From JBCDGH01 sp038751365 (GTDB taxonomy: Bacteria > Patescibacteriota > JACMRA01): a DNA stretch of 21,436 nt. Shown here piece after piece: positions 6,218 to 13,152 of this stretch; the first letter of the stretch is position 1; each line of letters starts with the position of its first letter. The DNA lies in the NCBI GenBank assembly GCA_038751365.1, contig JBCDGH010000021.1:1-21436 (forward strand), written 5' to 3'. The notes below the pieces were generated by a model, which saw only the letters and a program-made list of their open reading frames with translations, was not told the DNA's origin and made no database searches. A program made the position numbers and the translations under genes.

Positions 6218-6706
6218 TTAAAAATCGAAGGTGTTATTTGTTTGATTATCAACGATTTCGCTTAATAAGGCTTGTTTTAGCTCTACAGTATGATTTGTAA
6301 TCATGTATCTGGTACAAATTCTCATAAGTTTGCTGATACTTAAGCTGTTCTTATCAACCCCTGCTCTGTAAAGATTTTCGATAAATTCTTCAACAGCCTG
6401 TTTCTCAACTTCTGTCATTCTAATAGGTATATTTCCCCTACCAACCTTTTTATACTTTATAGTGCGTATTATTGCTTCCAAATTTTCAGCCTCAATACTA
6501 TTACTTGATTTAGAAAAATCGATTTGACTAACACGTTTTCTTTTTAAGTTTCTATTTAACTTTTTAGACTTATCAGTAGCATTAAGCTGATTTCGTTTAT
6601 CTTTGGATGCATTACTTAATTCAGTATCATTCTTATTTTGATGAAAGAAGGCACTTGAGCTGAGCTCATTAATTAACTCTTGGGAAGGTGAAACCTTTTT
6701 GCTCAT
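6218..6706 (-). CDS. Putative ParB-like partition protein (ribbon-helix-helix type)
   Basis: 162 residues. The first 80 are polar, basic and probably disordered. The C-terminal part (GRGNIPIRMTEVEKQAVEEF onwards) looks like a short DNA-binding strand followed by two or three helices, in the manner of ribbon-helix-helix partners of small ParA proteins. Its ATG overlaps the parA stop in an ATGA arrangement (6703-6706), so the two are translationally coupled. As the second gene after a ParA it is the likely centromere-binding partner, and the repeats at 5910-6105 just downstream are an obvious candidate target. There is no ParB/Spo0J nuclease-like domain, so the name is by position and size. Confidence 0.6.
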   Translation of the reverse strand: MSKKVSPSQELINELSSSAFFHQNKNDTELSNASKDKRNQLNATDKSKKLNRNLKRKRVSQIDFSKSSNSIEAENLEAIIRTIKYKKVGRGNIPIRMTEVEKQAVEEFIENLYRAGVDKNSLSISKLMRICTRYMITNHTVELKQALLSEIVDNQTNNTFDF

Positions 6707-7455
6707 ATACTAAATACTTCTTTTGCAAGTTTGTTATATGCGTTTGCACCAGTTGATTTGGGTGCATAGCTAAAGATATTTTTTCTATCCATATGAGCGT
6801 CTCTAAGATCAGTGTTTCTAGGAATTATAGTTTCAAAAACTGAATCTCCGTATGCCTGCCTCAATAGTTTTATTGATGTTTTGCTGTTTATTGTTGTATC
6901 GCTCATCGTAAACAATAATCCCATAAGTTCAAAGTCAGAATTAAAATTTTCTTGTACCTGCTGCATTGTCTTTGTTATCTGGTTTATTGAATCTAGCTCA
7001 AAATACCCCGGACTAGCGACAATAATTAGTTTATTTGAAGCGGTAAAAGCATTTAGAGTAAGCCACGAAAGAGCTGGCGGACAGTCTATAAAAATGTAAT
7101 CATATCGATTTTTCACTTTATTAAGCTCATTTTTTAATCTTGCTTCACGATGATCCATTGCAGTTGTCAAAGATATATCGGTACTTGATAAAAGAATGTG
7201 AGAGGGTACAATGTCTAAACCCTCGACGGTTGTCTTTCTGATATACAAAGGCTTCTTTTCTAAAATTGTTGCACAAACTGACTTTTGATGAGTAACATCT
7301 TGATACCGTTCTAAAAGAACTTTGGAAGAATTTGCTTGGCTGTCGATGTCAATTAAAAGTACTTTTTTCCCGCTGATAGCTAAGGCCGAAGATAGTGTGA
7401 TAGAAGTTGTTGTTTTACCTGTACCTCCCTTCTGAGAAGCTATTGATATAATCAT
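6703..7455 (-). CDS. parA: ParA-family partition ATPase
   Basis: A 250-residue Walker-type ATPase that would segregate the plasmid by ATP-dependent binding to the nucleoid. The deviant Walker A motif is intact (SQKGGTGKTTTS, signature Lys9 and Lys14), followed by Walker A' (IDIDSQANS) and Walker B (YDYIFIDCPPALS). There is no N-terminal HTH extension, so it is of the short kind usually paired with a small DNA-binding partner, which follows immediately with a 4-base overlap. A divergent HTH gene starts 226 bases away. No Shine-Dalgarno sequence is visible before ATG 7455. Confidence 0.92.
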   Translation of the reverse strand: MIISIASQKGGTGKTTTSITLSSALAISGKKVLLIDIDSQANSSKVLLERYQDVTHQKSVCATILEKKPLYIRKTTVEGLDIVPSHILLSSTDISLTTAMDHREARLKNELNKVKNRYDYIFIDCPPALSWLTLNAFTASNKLIIVASPGYFELDSINQITKTMQQVQENFNSDFELMGLLFTMSDTTINSKTSIKLLRQAYGDSVFETIIPRNTDLRDAHMDRKNIFSYAPKSTGANAYNKLAKEVFSI

Positions 7456-7588
7456 AATACGTTTAATTAATTATGGTTCCTAAAAAGGTTAACCTAGTTT
7501 ATTACGACCAATTTTATGATTAAAATTGACATTTTCACAGTTTATTAACTATTACTAATTGTCAAAGCGAACAAAATAATCTGTTACC

Positions 7589-7610
7589 GTTACTATACAA
7601 ATATAGTAAC
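7589..7610. promoter_or_regulatory. Perfect palindrome between parA and the HTH gene
   Basis: GTTACTATA (7589-7597), CAAA, TATAGTAAC (7602-7610). It lies 72 bases before the HTH gene and 134 bases from parA, in a region with TTGACA at 7526-7531. A likely operator for one or both divergent transcripts. Confidence 0.55.
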
Positions 7611-7681
7611 ATCAAGTTAATACGCATTAATAGTTATGTTAACAATAATTAACTAGTAGAAATTAATAAATTCAACATAAT

Positions 7682-8236
7682 ATGAACAACAAAACCATTG
7701 AAAGTAAATACGAAATGGATCCTGTTTTTTTAGGTATTCAAGAAGTTTCTCACAGAGCTGGAGTTCATCCTAATACTGTCAGAAACAAGTGTTTAGACAC
7801 TAATCCTAAAGAAAGCTGTATTAGTAAAGATGGTAAAAAAATTGTTATTGAGCTGAACTATGCTGCTGAGAGGCTTGGTGTAGATGTAGACAAATTATAT
7901 ACATTCAATTCGGGAAATGTACACAAATCGATTGATGGAATTAATGTGAATAGAGGTGAGTCTAATGTTAACATTATAGTTACAAAAGCTAAAGATGAAG
8001 TTATAAAAAATCATCAATCTAGGATAGACTCACTCGAAGCTCAGTTAGCAAATAAAGACGAACAAATAATTAAATTAATTTCAGAGTTATCAGAATCTAG
8101 AAATCAATCAAATATTATTCTCAAAAATATCCAAGATAATTTTCTGCCTACAATTGAATCACAACAAAAAACTATTGAGGCTAAAGAATCTGAAAATAAG
8201 AAAAGAAAAGGCTGGTGGTCATTTCGCAAGAGTTGA
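7682..8236 (+). CDS. HTH/coiled-coil plasmid protein (DUF536-like build), copy 1
   Basis: 184 residues in three parts: an N-terminal MerR/excisionase-like HTH (GIQEVSHRAGVHPNTVRNKC), a middle section, then a coiled coil from about residue 105 (SRIDSLEAQLANKDEQIIKL) and a short basic aromatic tail KRKGWWSFRKS. The same architecture, without close identity, is present in the 192-aa protein at 14505-15083. This build resembles small DNA-binding proteins encoded beside rep genes on plasmids, where copy-number or stability roles have been suggested. It diverges from parA, with a palindromic operator candidate between them. Function is inferred from build and context only. Confidence 0.65.
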   Translation: MNNKTIESKYEMDPVFLGIQEVSHRAGVHPNTVRNKCLDTNPKESCISKDGKKIVIELNYAAERLGVDVDKLYTFNSGNVHKSIDGINVNRGESNVNIIVTKAKDEVIKNHQSRIDSLEAQLANKDEQIIKLISELSESRNQSNIILKNIQDNFLPTIESQQKTIEAKESENKKRKGWWSFRKS

Positions 8237-8252
8237 CTTACTTTAAAGAAAA

Positions 8253-8277
8253 ATCACCCTCAGATTTCGAGGGTGAT
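8253..8277 (-). terminator. Terminator, minus-strand orientation
   Basis: Stem ATCACCCTC (8253-8261)/GAGGGTGAT (8269-8277); the T-rich run follows on the minus strand (complement of 8244-8252). It ends leftward transcription from the relaxase remnant and may also separate it from the HTH gene. Confidence 0.65.
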
Positions 8278-8307
8278 CACTAGTTTCCAATAATATAAGT
8301 CTAAAAT

Positions 8308-8608
8308 CTAAACTTCAATCAGTTCAACATCCTTGATGTAAACTGGATTGCCTGATAAGAGGTGTGACACTACGGTTAGTTTTTGAATGTTGAGTCAGAT
8401 TACCACCATTTAGCTTACCCTCCATAATCTCACCATAAGCCTTCATTGAAATATCACCAGTTAGGCCTAACTTATTAGCTAATTTTCCTTGCAAGTTAGG
8501 ACTCTCAATTTGGTCTTTAGCATAGTAGTCATCTTTACTATAATGAGTCTCGTAATATTGAATAGCCTGGCTAGTATTTTGAATCACATTAATCCGGAGC
8601 ATAAGCAA
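8308..8608 (-). pseudogene. MobF (TrwC/TraI-type) relaxase remnant
   Basis: From about ATG 8602 the protein reads MLRINVIQNTSQAIQYYETH, then DDYYAKD, GKLANKLGLTGDIS and a Gly-containing LNGG segment. This is the order of motifs at the start of TrwC-type relaxases, before their catalytic His cluster. The frame then loses similarity and stops after 94 codons, where the family normally has several hundred to over a thousand residues. In the next frame a sensible C-terminus (SGNPVYIKDVELIEV, stop at 8308-8310) follows, as if an internal deletion joined the two ends out of frame. It points to loss of conjugative transfer in an ancestor of this plasmid. Confidence 0.7.
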
Positions 8609-8712
8609 AAACTTGTAAGTTCATGTAGAGTGTCTTATTTCCTATATCTTATCTCCAAATTACGCAAGAGAAAAAAGTACAGACATCTCTCCTTCATAAA
8701 TGGTAAAAGAAA

Positions 8713-8732
8713 AAGCCCTAATTTAAAGGCTT
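8713..8732 (-). terminator. Terminator upstream of the relaxase remnant
   Basis: AAGCC (8713-8717)/GGCTT (8728-8732), followed on the minus strand by a T-rich run (complement of about 8705-8712). Confidence 0.45.
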
Positions 8733-8844
8733 AAGAAGTTCGCAAAACAATAATTTAATACAAAGTAGAATGTGGGCTTAGAGGGTGGTGATGCAATTGT
8801 GACGTGTGTTTTAGTTTTAAATTCTGTGATATTTTAGTAAAATT

Positions 8845-9124
8845 TTACCCCTCCAACCTCTCAGCTAAATACTCAATCATCTCAATTTCATTGTCTGTAA
8901 GCTGTAGTTTTTCTTCAACTTCCTTGATAGCCCAAGTAGGTTTATCATTTGTAGGTTTGCCCTAATTCGATGTTCTCACCTAATTTTATAGTAAGATCTA
9001 TAAAATCTTTAATAGGGTAATGTGAACTATTAATAGCTAATATTAGATCTTCAACATTTTGCTTACCAATAAAATTAAGTTGATCTATTATAGGCTTAGT
9101 ATTTAGATAGGATTTTAGGGTCAT
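8845..9124 (-). pseudogene. Frameshifted duplicate of the 92-aa protein gene
   Basis: ATG at 9124 opens MTLKSYLNTKPIIDQLNFIG, closely matching the start of the 92-aa protein at 2773. The frame stops after LGENIELGQTYK. The remainder, NDKPTWAIKEVEEKLQLTDN onward to AERLEG, continues in another frame to TAA at 8845-8847. The whole copy is 280 bases against 279 for the intact gene, so one inserted base near 8935-8960 explains the break. It lies after the terminator of the duplicate SD-bearing RNA, in the same order as the intact copy. Confidence 0.75.
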
Positions 9125-9144
9125 ATATTATTCGTAATTTAAAG

Positions 9145-9273
9145 AAAAAAGATCAGTATAGTGCATGATACTGATCTATCGTTAATATGTCGCAATTACG
9201 CATAGTGTTAGTATGTTGTCACGTAGTTGTAATTTATAACTAGGTTAACATCACCTCCTGAAACCGCTAAACT
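9145..9273 (-). ncRNA. Putative RNA carrying a perfect Shine-Dalgarno sequence, copy 2
   Basis: On the minus strand TTGACA (9303-9308), 17 bases, TATTGT (9280-9285), then 21 bases to GGAGGTGAT (9250-9258), the same distance as in copy 1. The only start near the SD gives three codons and a stop. Terminator 9151-9159/9168-9176 (GATCAGTAT/ATACTGATC) with a T run is almost identical to copy 1. The middle of the RNA has diverged, so promoter, SD position and terminator are the parts retained. Confidence 0.5.
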
Positions 9274-9310
9274 AGTGTAACAATAATCAGATCAGCTAGT
9301 TGTGTCAAAT

Positions 9311-9502
9311 TTAGTTAAATAGGTTAAAGATATCAGATATAAAGAAGAGTATATTGTAGCTATTTTGTCCTCTCCAGGCTGAATAGTATCTAGGTTTACC
9401 AAATAGTCTTTGGCGCTTAAACAGCCTATTTAATCTATTTTTAGGTTTTCTTCCTAATTTTTCACTTAGCTTTTCCTTGAGCTTTTTGAACCACTTAGTC
9501 AC
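9311..9502 (-). CDS. Small cationic protein with hydrophobic C-terminus, 63 aa (paralogue)
   Basis: Starts at GTG 9502 and reads MTKWFKKLKEKLSEKLGRKP, then a basic middle and a hydrophobic end (NILFFISDIFNLFN). It is the diverged paralogue of the 71-aa protein at 2384-2599: same first residues, same charge layout, same upstream block (terminator, TTGCCATAAACACTG, GATTTAGT) and same downstream SD-bearing RNA. No SD; the start lies just after the promoter region, as in the other copy. Keeping charge pattern and frame while the rest of the sequence diverges argues for selection on both. Function unknown; membrane activity is a guess. Confidence 0.6.
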   Translation of the reverse strand: MTKWFKKLKEKLSEKLGRKPKNRLNRLFKRQRLFGKPRYYSAWRGQNSYNILFFISDIFNLFN

Positions 9503-9534
9503 ATTTAAGTATTTACTAAATCAGTGTTTATGGC

Positions 9535-9614
9535 AAGAAAAAGACGACTCCATTGTGAAAAAGTCGTCTAGAGTATACAGGAATAAGAAACTTATGGAAG
9601 CCTCATTATCCATA
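9535..9614 (-). ncRNA. Putative small RNA upstream of the 63-aa gene
   Basis: Minus strand: TTGACT (9644-9649) with a weak T-rich -10, then about 75 bases ending in terminator 9542-9549/9562-9569 (AGACGACT/AGTCGTCT) plus T run. Two overlapping pairings are possible, AGCC/GGCT (9615-9618 with 9599-9602) and TATGGA/TCCATA (9609-9614 with 9593-9598), which exclude each other. Counterpart in position, but not in sequence, of RNA 8 at 2274. Confidence 0.4.
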
Positions 9615-9662
9615 GGCTGTAAAAACAAAAATCTTACAAATTTAGTCAAAAAAAGTAATTAC

Positions 9663-9827
9663 CTACTTTTTCTTCTCCTGAGCAGATTTTATCTCCTGTT
9701 CAGTAAAAGTTTTTGAAGTATCTGGTTTTCCAGTTTGACTGTCGTAATTTTGGAAACCTTTGATATTTCCATTATTATCAAAAACAGGTTTCATTGCTCC
9801 ACCAATATTTGGTTCTGGCTTACTCAC
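9663..9827 (-). CDS. Small hypothetical protein, 54 aa
   Basis: GTG 9827 is preceded by a good SD (GAGGTGA, about seven bases upstream). The protein begins MSKPEPNIGGAMKPVFDNNG and is polar, ending QSAQEKKK-like with a basic tail (actual end KSAQEKKK). It contains a sequence of the kind NGNIKGFQNYDSQTGKPD that suggests a small beta or extended region; no family recognised. A TTGACT at 9881-9886 (minus) lies upstream, divergent from the nuclease gene. The stop is 14 bases before the -35 box of the next RNA unit, matching the compact one-gene units of the left array. Confidence 0.6.
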   Translation of the reverse strand: MSKPEPNIGGAMKPVFDNNGNIKGFQNYDSQTGKPDTSKTFTEQEIKSAQEKKK

Positions 9828-10000
9828 GTTTCACCTCTAATGTTACGCCTATATTAACAGATTTCTTAACATGATTATTTAGTCAATCTCTACTGACCAA
9901 ACAAGCTAAACCTTAAGATAAATCTGGTATAAAATTGGAATCATTCTAATACCACAGCAATTTGACAATACAAACCTGTTTGTGCAGATAGGATTTGACT

Positions 10001-10492
10001 ATGAGCACACAGCAAAAAATATCGTCTAAAGGAACAAACGAAGAAAATCTAGGCAATGGTAGTACTAGTGAACAAAGTCATGTTAATGAGCAAAACGCCA
10101 GCTCAGATCAGATCACAAATGTTAATTCTGACAAAAAGATTTCAGGAGTATTACAGTTTCTACTTAAACATAAGCTGCTCTCACTAGCTCTACTTGCTGT
10201 TACTGTTTTTGTGTTAATCCCCTCAACAACCTTGGTTATTTGGTTATTACTAAGTCTTGTCGGAGGCTATTATCTAGCCAAACTACCATTCATTAATCAA
10301 TCCAAAATACTTAATAAATTTACTAGGAGTAGATCATCTAAACCTAGATTAGCTACATACGCAGTGGCTTCTTCGATCTGTTCTCTGTTATTACTCCTAC
10401 CAGTAGGCATATACTTTAACATAGTTAGCCCTTCAAATCATGACCAACCACAAGTCCAAGGTGTAAGTGAGGACAGAAAGTCTGAGATCTAG
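10001..10492 (+). pseudogene. Membrane N-terminal part of a broken thermonuclease gene
   Basis: ATG 10001 has AGGA at 9990-9993 at proper spacing; the TTG at 9995 is too close to it. About 50 polar residues are followed by hydrophobic segments (KLLSLALLAVTVFVLI, VIWLLLSLVGGYYLA, then SSICSLLLLLPVGIYFNIV), two or three membrane spans. The frame ends at TAG 10490-10492, but shifting by one base gives an uninterrupted Glu/Ala/Lys-rich coiled coil leading into the nuclease domain. I therefore read it as the membrane anchor of one larger gene. It could still be made as a separate short membrane protein. Confidence 0.65.
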
Positions 10493-11397
10493 ATTTAGCT
10501 AAACAAGAAGCTGAGGAGGCTAGGATAGCTCAAAAACAAGCTGAAGAAGAAAAGCTTTGATTAGAACAACAAATCACTAATGCCACGAGTGTTAACTTAG
10601 ACTATGACCTAGATTCAGGTTTAGAAGCTCAGGATATAGAAAAAGCTAAACAAGCTAATTTAGGTATATCAGAAATAGGAATTAGTACTAAAGATAAAAA
10701 ACTATTTGAAGTCTTATCAATTGTAGATGGAGATACAATTAAAATATCAGAACTAGGCACTTTAAGACTAATTGGTATGGATACTCCTGAAACTAAAGAT
10801 CCAAGAAAACCAGTTCAGTGTTTTGGTATAGAAGCTACTAATAGAGCTAAAAGCTTATTAGAAAACACTAAAGTATATTTAGAATTTGATCCAGCAAATA
10901 GAATTGATAGATACGGTAGAACCTTAGCCTACGTATATAGAGAAGATAACCTATTTTACAATTTAGATATGATTAAAGAAGGCTATGCCCATTCTTATAC
11001 TAAATACCCTCACCCTAAATTAGATGAATTTAATGTAGCTCAAAAAGAAGCTAGAGATAACAGTAAAGGCTTTTGGGCTCAAGATACTTGTAATGGTGAC
11101 ACTACTCAAAGTGCTGAAAAGGAACAAACAGAATCAAAACCACAACCTATTAAACCAATTACAAAACCTAAACCTACTAATCCGCCAAAGCAGACTACCA
11201 AACCAGCTCCCAATAATCCACCTATAGTTAATCCAGTACCTGAGAGACTTAAACCAGTATCTGGAGTTGTGAAAAAGTCTAATAGTGGTATTTGTCACTC
11301 ACCAGGATCAACCTATTACAATAGGACTAAAAACTATACTCCATACAACACTATTGAGGAGTGTCTTCAGAGCGGCGGCAGACTTCCAGAAAGATAG
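10493..11397 (+). pseudogene. Staphylococcal nuclease-like domain, downstream part of the same broken gene
   Basis: A coiled coil (AKQEAEEARIAQKQAEEEKL) is interrupted by TGA at 10558-10560, after which the frame is open to TAG 11395-11397. The SNase core is complete: VDGDT, RLIGMDTPE (Arg35/Asp40/Glu43 equivalents) and DRYGR (Arg87 equivalent). Then follow a Pro/Lys-rich linker and a C-terminal module (GICHSPGSTYYNRTKNYTPY, ECLQSGGRLP) common in secreted nucleases. The first in-frame ATG (10777) lies inside the core and would lose the first catalytic Asp, so no intact product is expected without suppression of both lesions. The domain itself shows no decay, so the breaks are recent or are sequence errors. 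Confidence 0.75.
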
Positions 11398-11454
11398 AAG
11401 ATCGTAATTAACTACTAAAAGCTGACTAAAACTTACAAGAAACCACCCATTGCC

Positions 11455-11482
11455 AACCACCTAAATATCTGCTTAGGTAGTT
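11455..11482 (+). promoter_or_regulatory. Inverted repeat just upstream of umuD
   Basis: AACCACCTAA (11455-11464)/TTAGGTAGTT (11473-11482), one mismatch, 8-base centre. It ends three bases before ATG 11486 and covers the only AGG that could serve as SD, so it could be a repressor operator or an RNA hairpin limiting translation. It does not resemble the E. coli LexA box. Confidence 0.45.
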
Positions 11483-11485
11483 GTT

Positions 11486-12004
11486 ATGTCGAAACATAGT
11501 TTTAAAGCTAGTAGTGTTAATGACGTTATTCAAGATAATTTAGATAGTTATTACAGTTTAAAAGTTAAACAAGTTACTAAACAATCTAATATACCTATTA
11601 CTCACTATGGTGTTTTAGTCTCAGCTGGTTTTCCTTCTCCTGCTGATGACTTTATAGAATCACCCTTAGATCTTAATGATATAATTGAACATCCTAATAA
11701 TACTTTTTCAGTTAGAGTAGTAGGAGATAGTATGATAGGAGCTGGTATCTATCCAGGAGATCTTTTAATTATAGATAGATCTATTACTCCTATTAGTGGA
11801 GATGTAATACTAGCTGTAATACAAGGAGAGTTTACTATTAAAAGATTTATTAAAAAAGATAATAATAAAGTATATTTAGTACCTGAGAATAAAAACTATA
11901 AATCTATACTAATAACTGAAAATAGTGAATTTGAAGTCTGGGGCAAAGTAATCTGTACTCTACATGATCCTAATTGTAGTAAAGGTGGGTTTTTCAGGGG
12001 GTAA
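11486..12004 (+). CDS. umuD: UmuD-like translesion polymerase accessory protein
   Basis: A LexA/UmuD-type serine peptidase that cleaves itself when bound to RecA filament and then partners UmuC. The cleavage site is Ala47-Gly48 (VSAGFPSPADDF), the nucleophile Ser82 (VGDSMIGAGIYPGD) and the general base Lys119 (EFTIKRF). The distances Gly-Ser and Ser-Lys equal those of E. coli UmuD, so the fold is intact. The N-terminus is about 23 residues longer than the E. coli protein and has no HTH, excluding a LexA repressor. Unusually it is not in one operon with umuC: a secreted-protein gene and a minus-strand RNA unit separate them by 1.1 kb. Confidence 0.92.
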   Translation: MSKHSFKASSVNDVIQDNLDSYYSLKVKQVTKQSNIPITHYGVLVSAGFPSPADDFIESPLDLNDIIEHPNNTFSVRVVGDSMIGAGIYPGDLLIIDRSITPISGDVILAVIQGEFTIKRFIKKDNNKVYLVPENKNYKSILITENSEFEVWGKVICTLHDPNCSKGGFFRG

Positions 12005-12042
12005 AGAAAACACTGAGTAAATATTATGTCGAATTATAGTAT

Positions 12043-12071
12043 TTGACCTACTAACTATTTTGTGATGTAAT
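12043..12071 (+). promoter_or_regulatory. Promoter of the 211-aa gene
   Basis: TTGACC (12043-12048), 17-base spacer, TGTAAT (12066-12071), giving a leader of about 45 bases with a CGGT/ACCG hairpin (around 12090-12110) and no clear SD. Confidence 0.55.
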
Positions 12072-12122
12072 GAGTTTTGGAGAAAGTCGGTACAAAGTTA
12101 TTCAACCGGCTACTGTTTTACA

Positions 12123-12758
12123 ATGAAGCTGCGATTAAATGTGATTACTAGCTTAGTTGTTTTTGGGTCAATCTTCCTGCACAATCAATCTGTATCATCA
12201 TCTCAAACTAGTAGATGTATTCAGCAAGGGCAAGGCTTTAAGCTAATTAATGCAAAGGAGAGTTGCAATAACGAATATGAGCAGCTAGTAGAGCTTAGAA
12301 GTCATATTTTAGGCCTAGTTTCTACTGATGACAGTATTATTCCAGTTAATAATGTTGAAAGTCTCTTTAAGCGATCAGAAAGACCAAGCAACGGTAGAAC
12401 ATTTAAATCTGAAGAAAGTCTAAGATTTACTCTTGCTGACTCAGTTAAAGTTATTAGCGTAGTCAGACTTGTTAAATACACAAGTATTAACGGTCAAAAT
12501 GTCACAGTTAGAATATTCCTAGATATAAATTCTGAGATGATCGAAGCCAGTATATACAACAACAGAAACAAACTGATGTTGTCAGCTAGCGTTAACAAAA
12601 CTTCGCCAGTAAATGAATTTCAAACCGCTAATAAAGATAAAAGTGAGGATACTAGTGAGTCATATAATCGAGATGTTGTGTACATGACTGGTAATAACAT
12701 TACTCTTACTAACGTAGAAATACAACAAGCTCTGAACTTTATTAGAAATGAGTTTTAA
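12123..12758 (+). CDS. Secreted hypothetical protein, 211 aa
   Basis: Begins MKLRLNVITSLVVFGSIFLH followed by NQSVSSSQ: a short basic start, a hydrophobic core and a small-residue region, that is, a signal peptide with cleavage near residue 26. Two Cys (in SRCIQQG and ESCNNEY) could form a disulfide in the mature protein. The rest is a mixed alpha/beta sequence without a family I recognise. Its own promoter (12043-12071) precedes it and an intrinsic terminator (12844-12875) follows, so it is a single transcription unit between umuD and umuC with no evident functional tie to them. Confidence 0.7.
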   Translation: MKLRLNVITSLVVFGSIFLHNQSVSSSQTSRCIQQGQGFKLINAKESCNNEYEQLVELRSHILGLVSTDDSIIPVNNVESLFKRSERPSNGRTFKSEESLRFTLADSVKVISVVRLVKYTSINGQNVTVRIFLDINSEMIEASIYNNRNKLMLSASVNKTSPVNEFQTANKDKSEDTSESYNRDVVYMTGNNITLTNVEIQQALNFIRNEF

Positions 12759-12843
12759 AAAGTGAAGGTGAATAGCAAATTAATAGCTATTAACACTTAC
12801 ACTATTTATTGAATTTTGTAGCAAAAGTGTTTAAACAGACTCC

Positions 12844-12875
12844 ACCACCCTCCAGCAATGTTGAGGGTGGTTTTT
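12844..12875 (+). terminator. Terminator of the 211-aa gene
   Basis: Perfect 9-bp stem ACCACCCTC (12844-12852)/GAGGGTGGT (12863-12871), 10-base loop, T run to 12875. Confidence 0.8.
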
Positions 12876-12895
12876 AATACAACTAAATTCAAAAC

Positions 12896-12966
12896 AAAAA
12901 AAGACAGCTAAGTTTAATAGCTGTCTAGGGTTCCCTTATAGATCATACTAGTAGATGAACCCCGAA
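12896..12966 (-). ncRNA. Putative minus-strand small RNA between umuD and umuC
   Basis: Minus strand: TTGACT (12996-13001), 17 bases, TATACC (12973-12978). The RNA would form GGGTTC/GAACCC (12957-12962 with 12928-12933) and ends in terminator 12902-12910/12918-12926 (AGACAGCTA/TAGCTGTCT) with a T run. The terminator stem is identical to that of RNA 1 at 936-960. No frame with an SD. Confidence 0.45.
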
Positions 12967-13020
12967 TGACTTGGTATATCACAAACTGAAACCGAAGTCA
13001 ATTAAAAGTTTAACATAACA

Positions 13021-13152
13021 GAATAACCAGACCATCCACAAACTTCAAAACTACACCCACAAACAACCCAACTAATATTTCCAACTCCCATAACCAACTC
13101 TAACTAATCTATACAGCTCACTTGCTCTCCCCACAACCACCCCTCTACCATT
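13021..13152 (+). other. C-rich, G-poor stretch upstream of umuC
   Basis: Over 13021-13140 I count about 46 C and 4 G on the plus strand. It has no reading frame, no hairpin and no recognisable promoter or SD, and runs up to ATG 13153. As RNA it would be an unstructured leader; such C-rich, G-poor RNA is also what Rho prefers. Compare the mirror-image stretch at 20330-20640. Confidence 0.5.

Noticed and set aside
8660..8686. Eight-codon leader peptide with AAGGAG upstream (MSVLFSLA)
   Set aside because: Lies in decaying DNA upstream of a relaxase remnant, with no attenuator-like alternative fold; probably chance.
10558..10560. TGA recoded as an amino acid in the nuclease gene
   Set aside because: TGA ends parA, umuC and other genes normally in this window, and an additional frameshift is needed, so decay is simpler.
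11440..11486. E. coli-type LexA box upstream of umuD
   Set aside because: The inverted repeat there (AACCACCTAA/TTAGGTAGTT) does not have the CTG-N10-CAG form.
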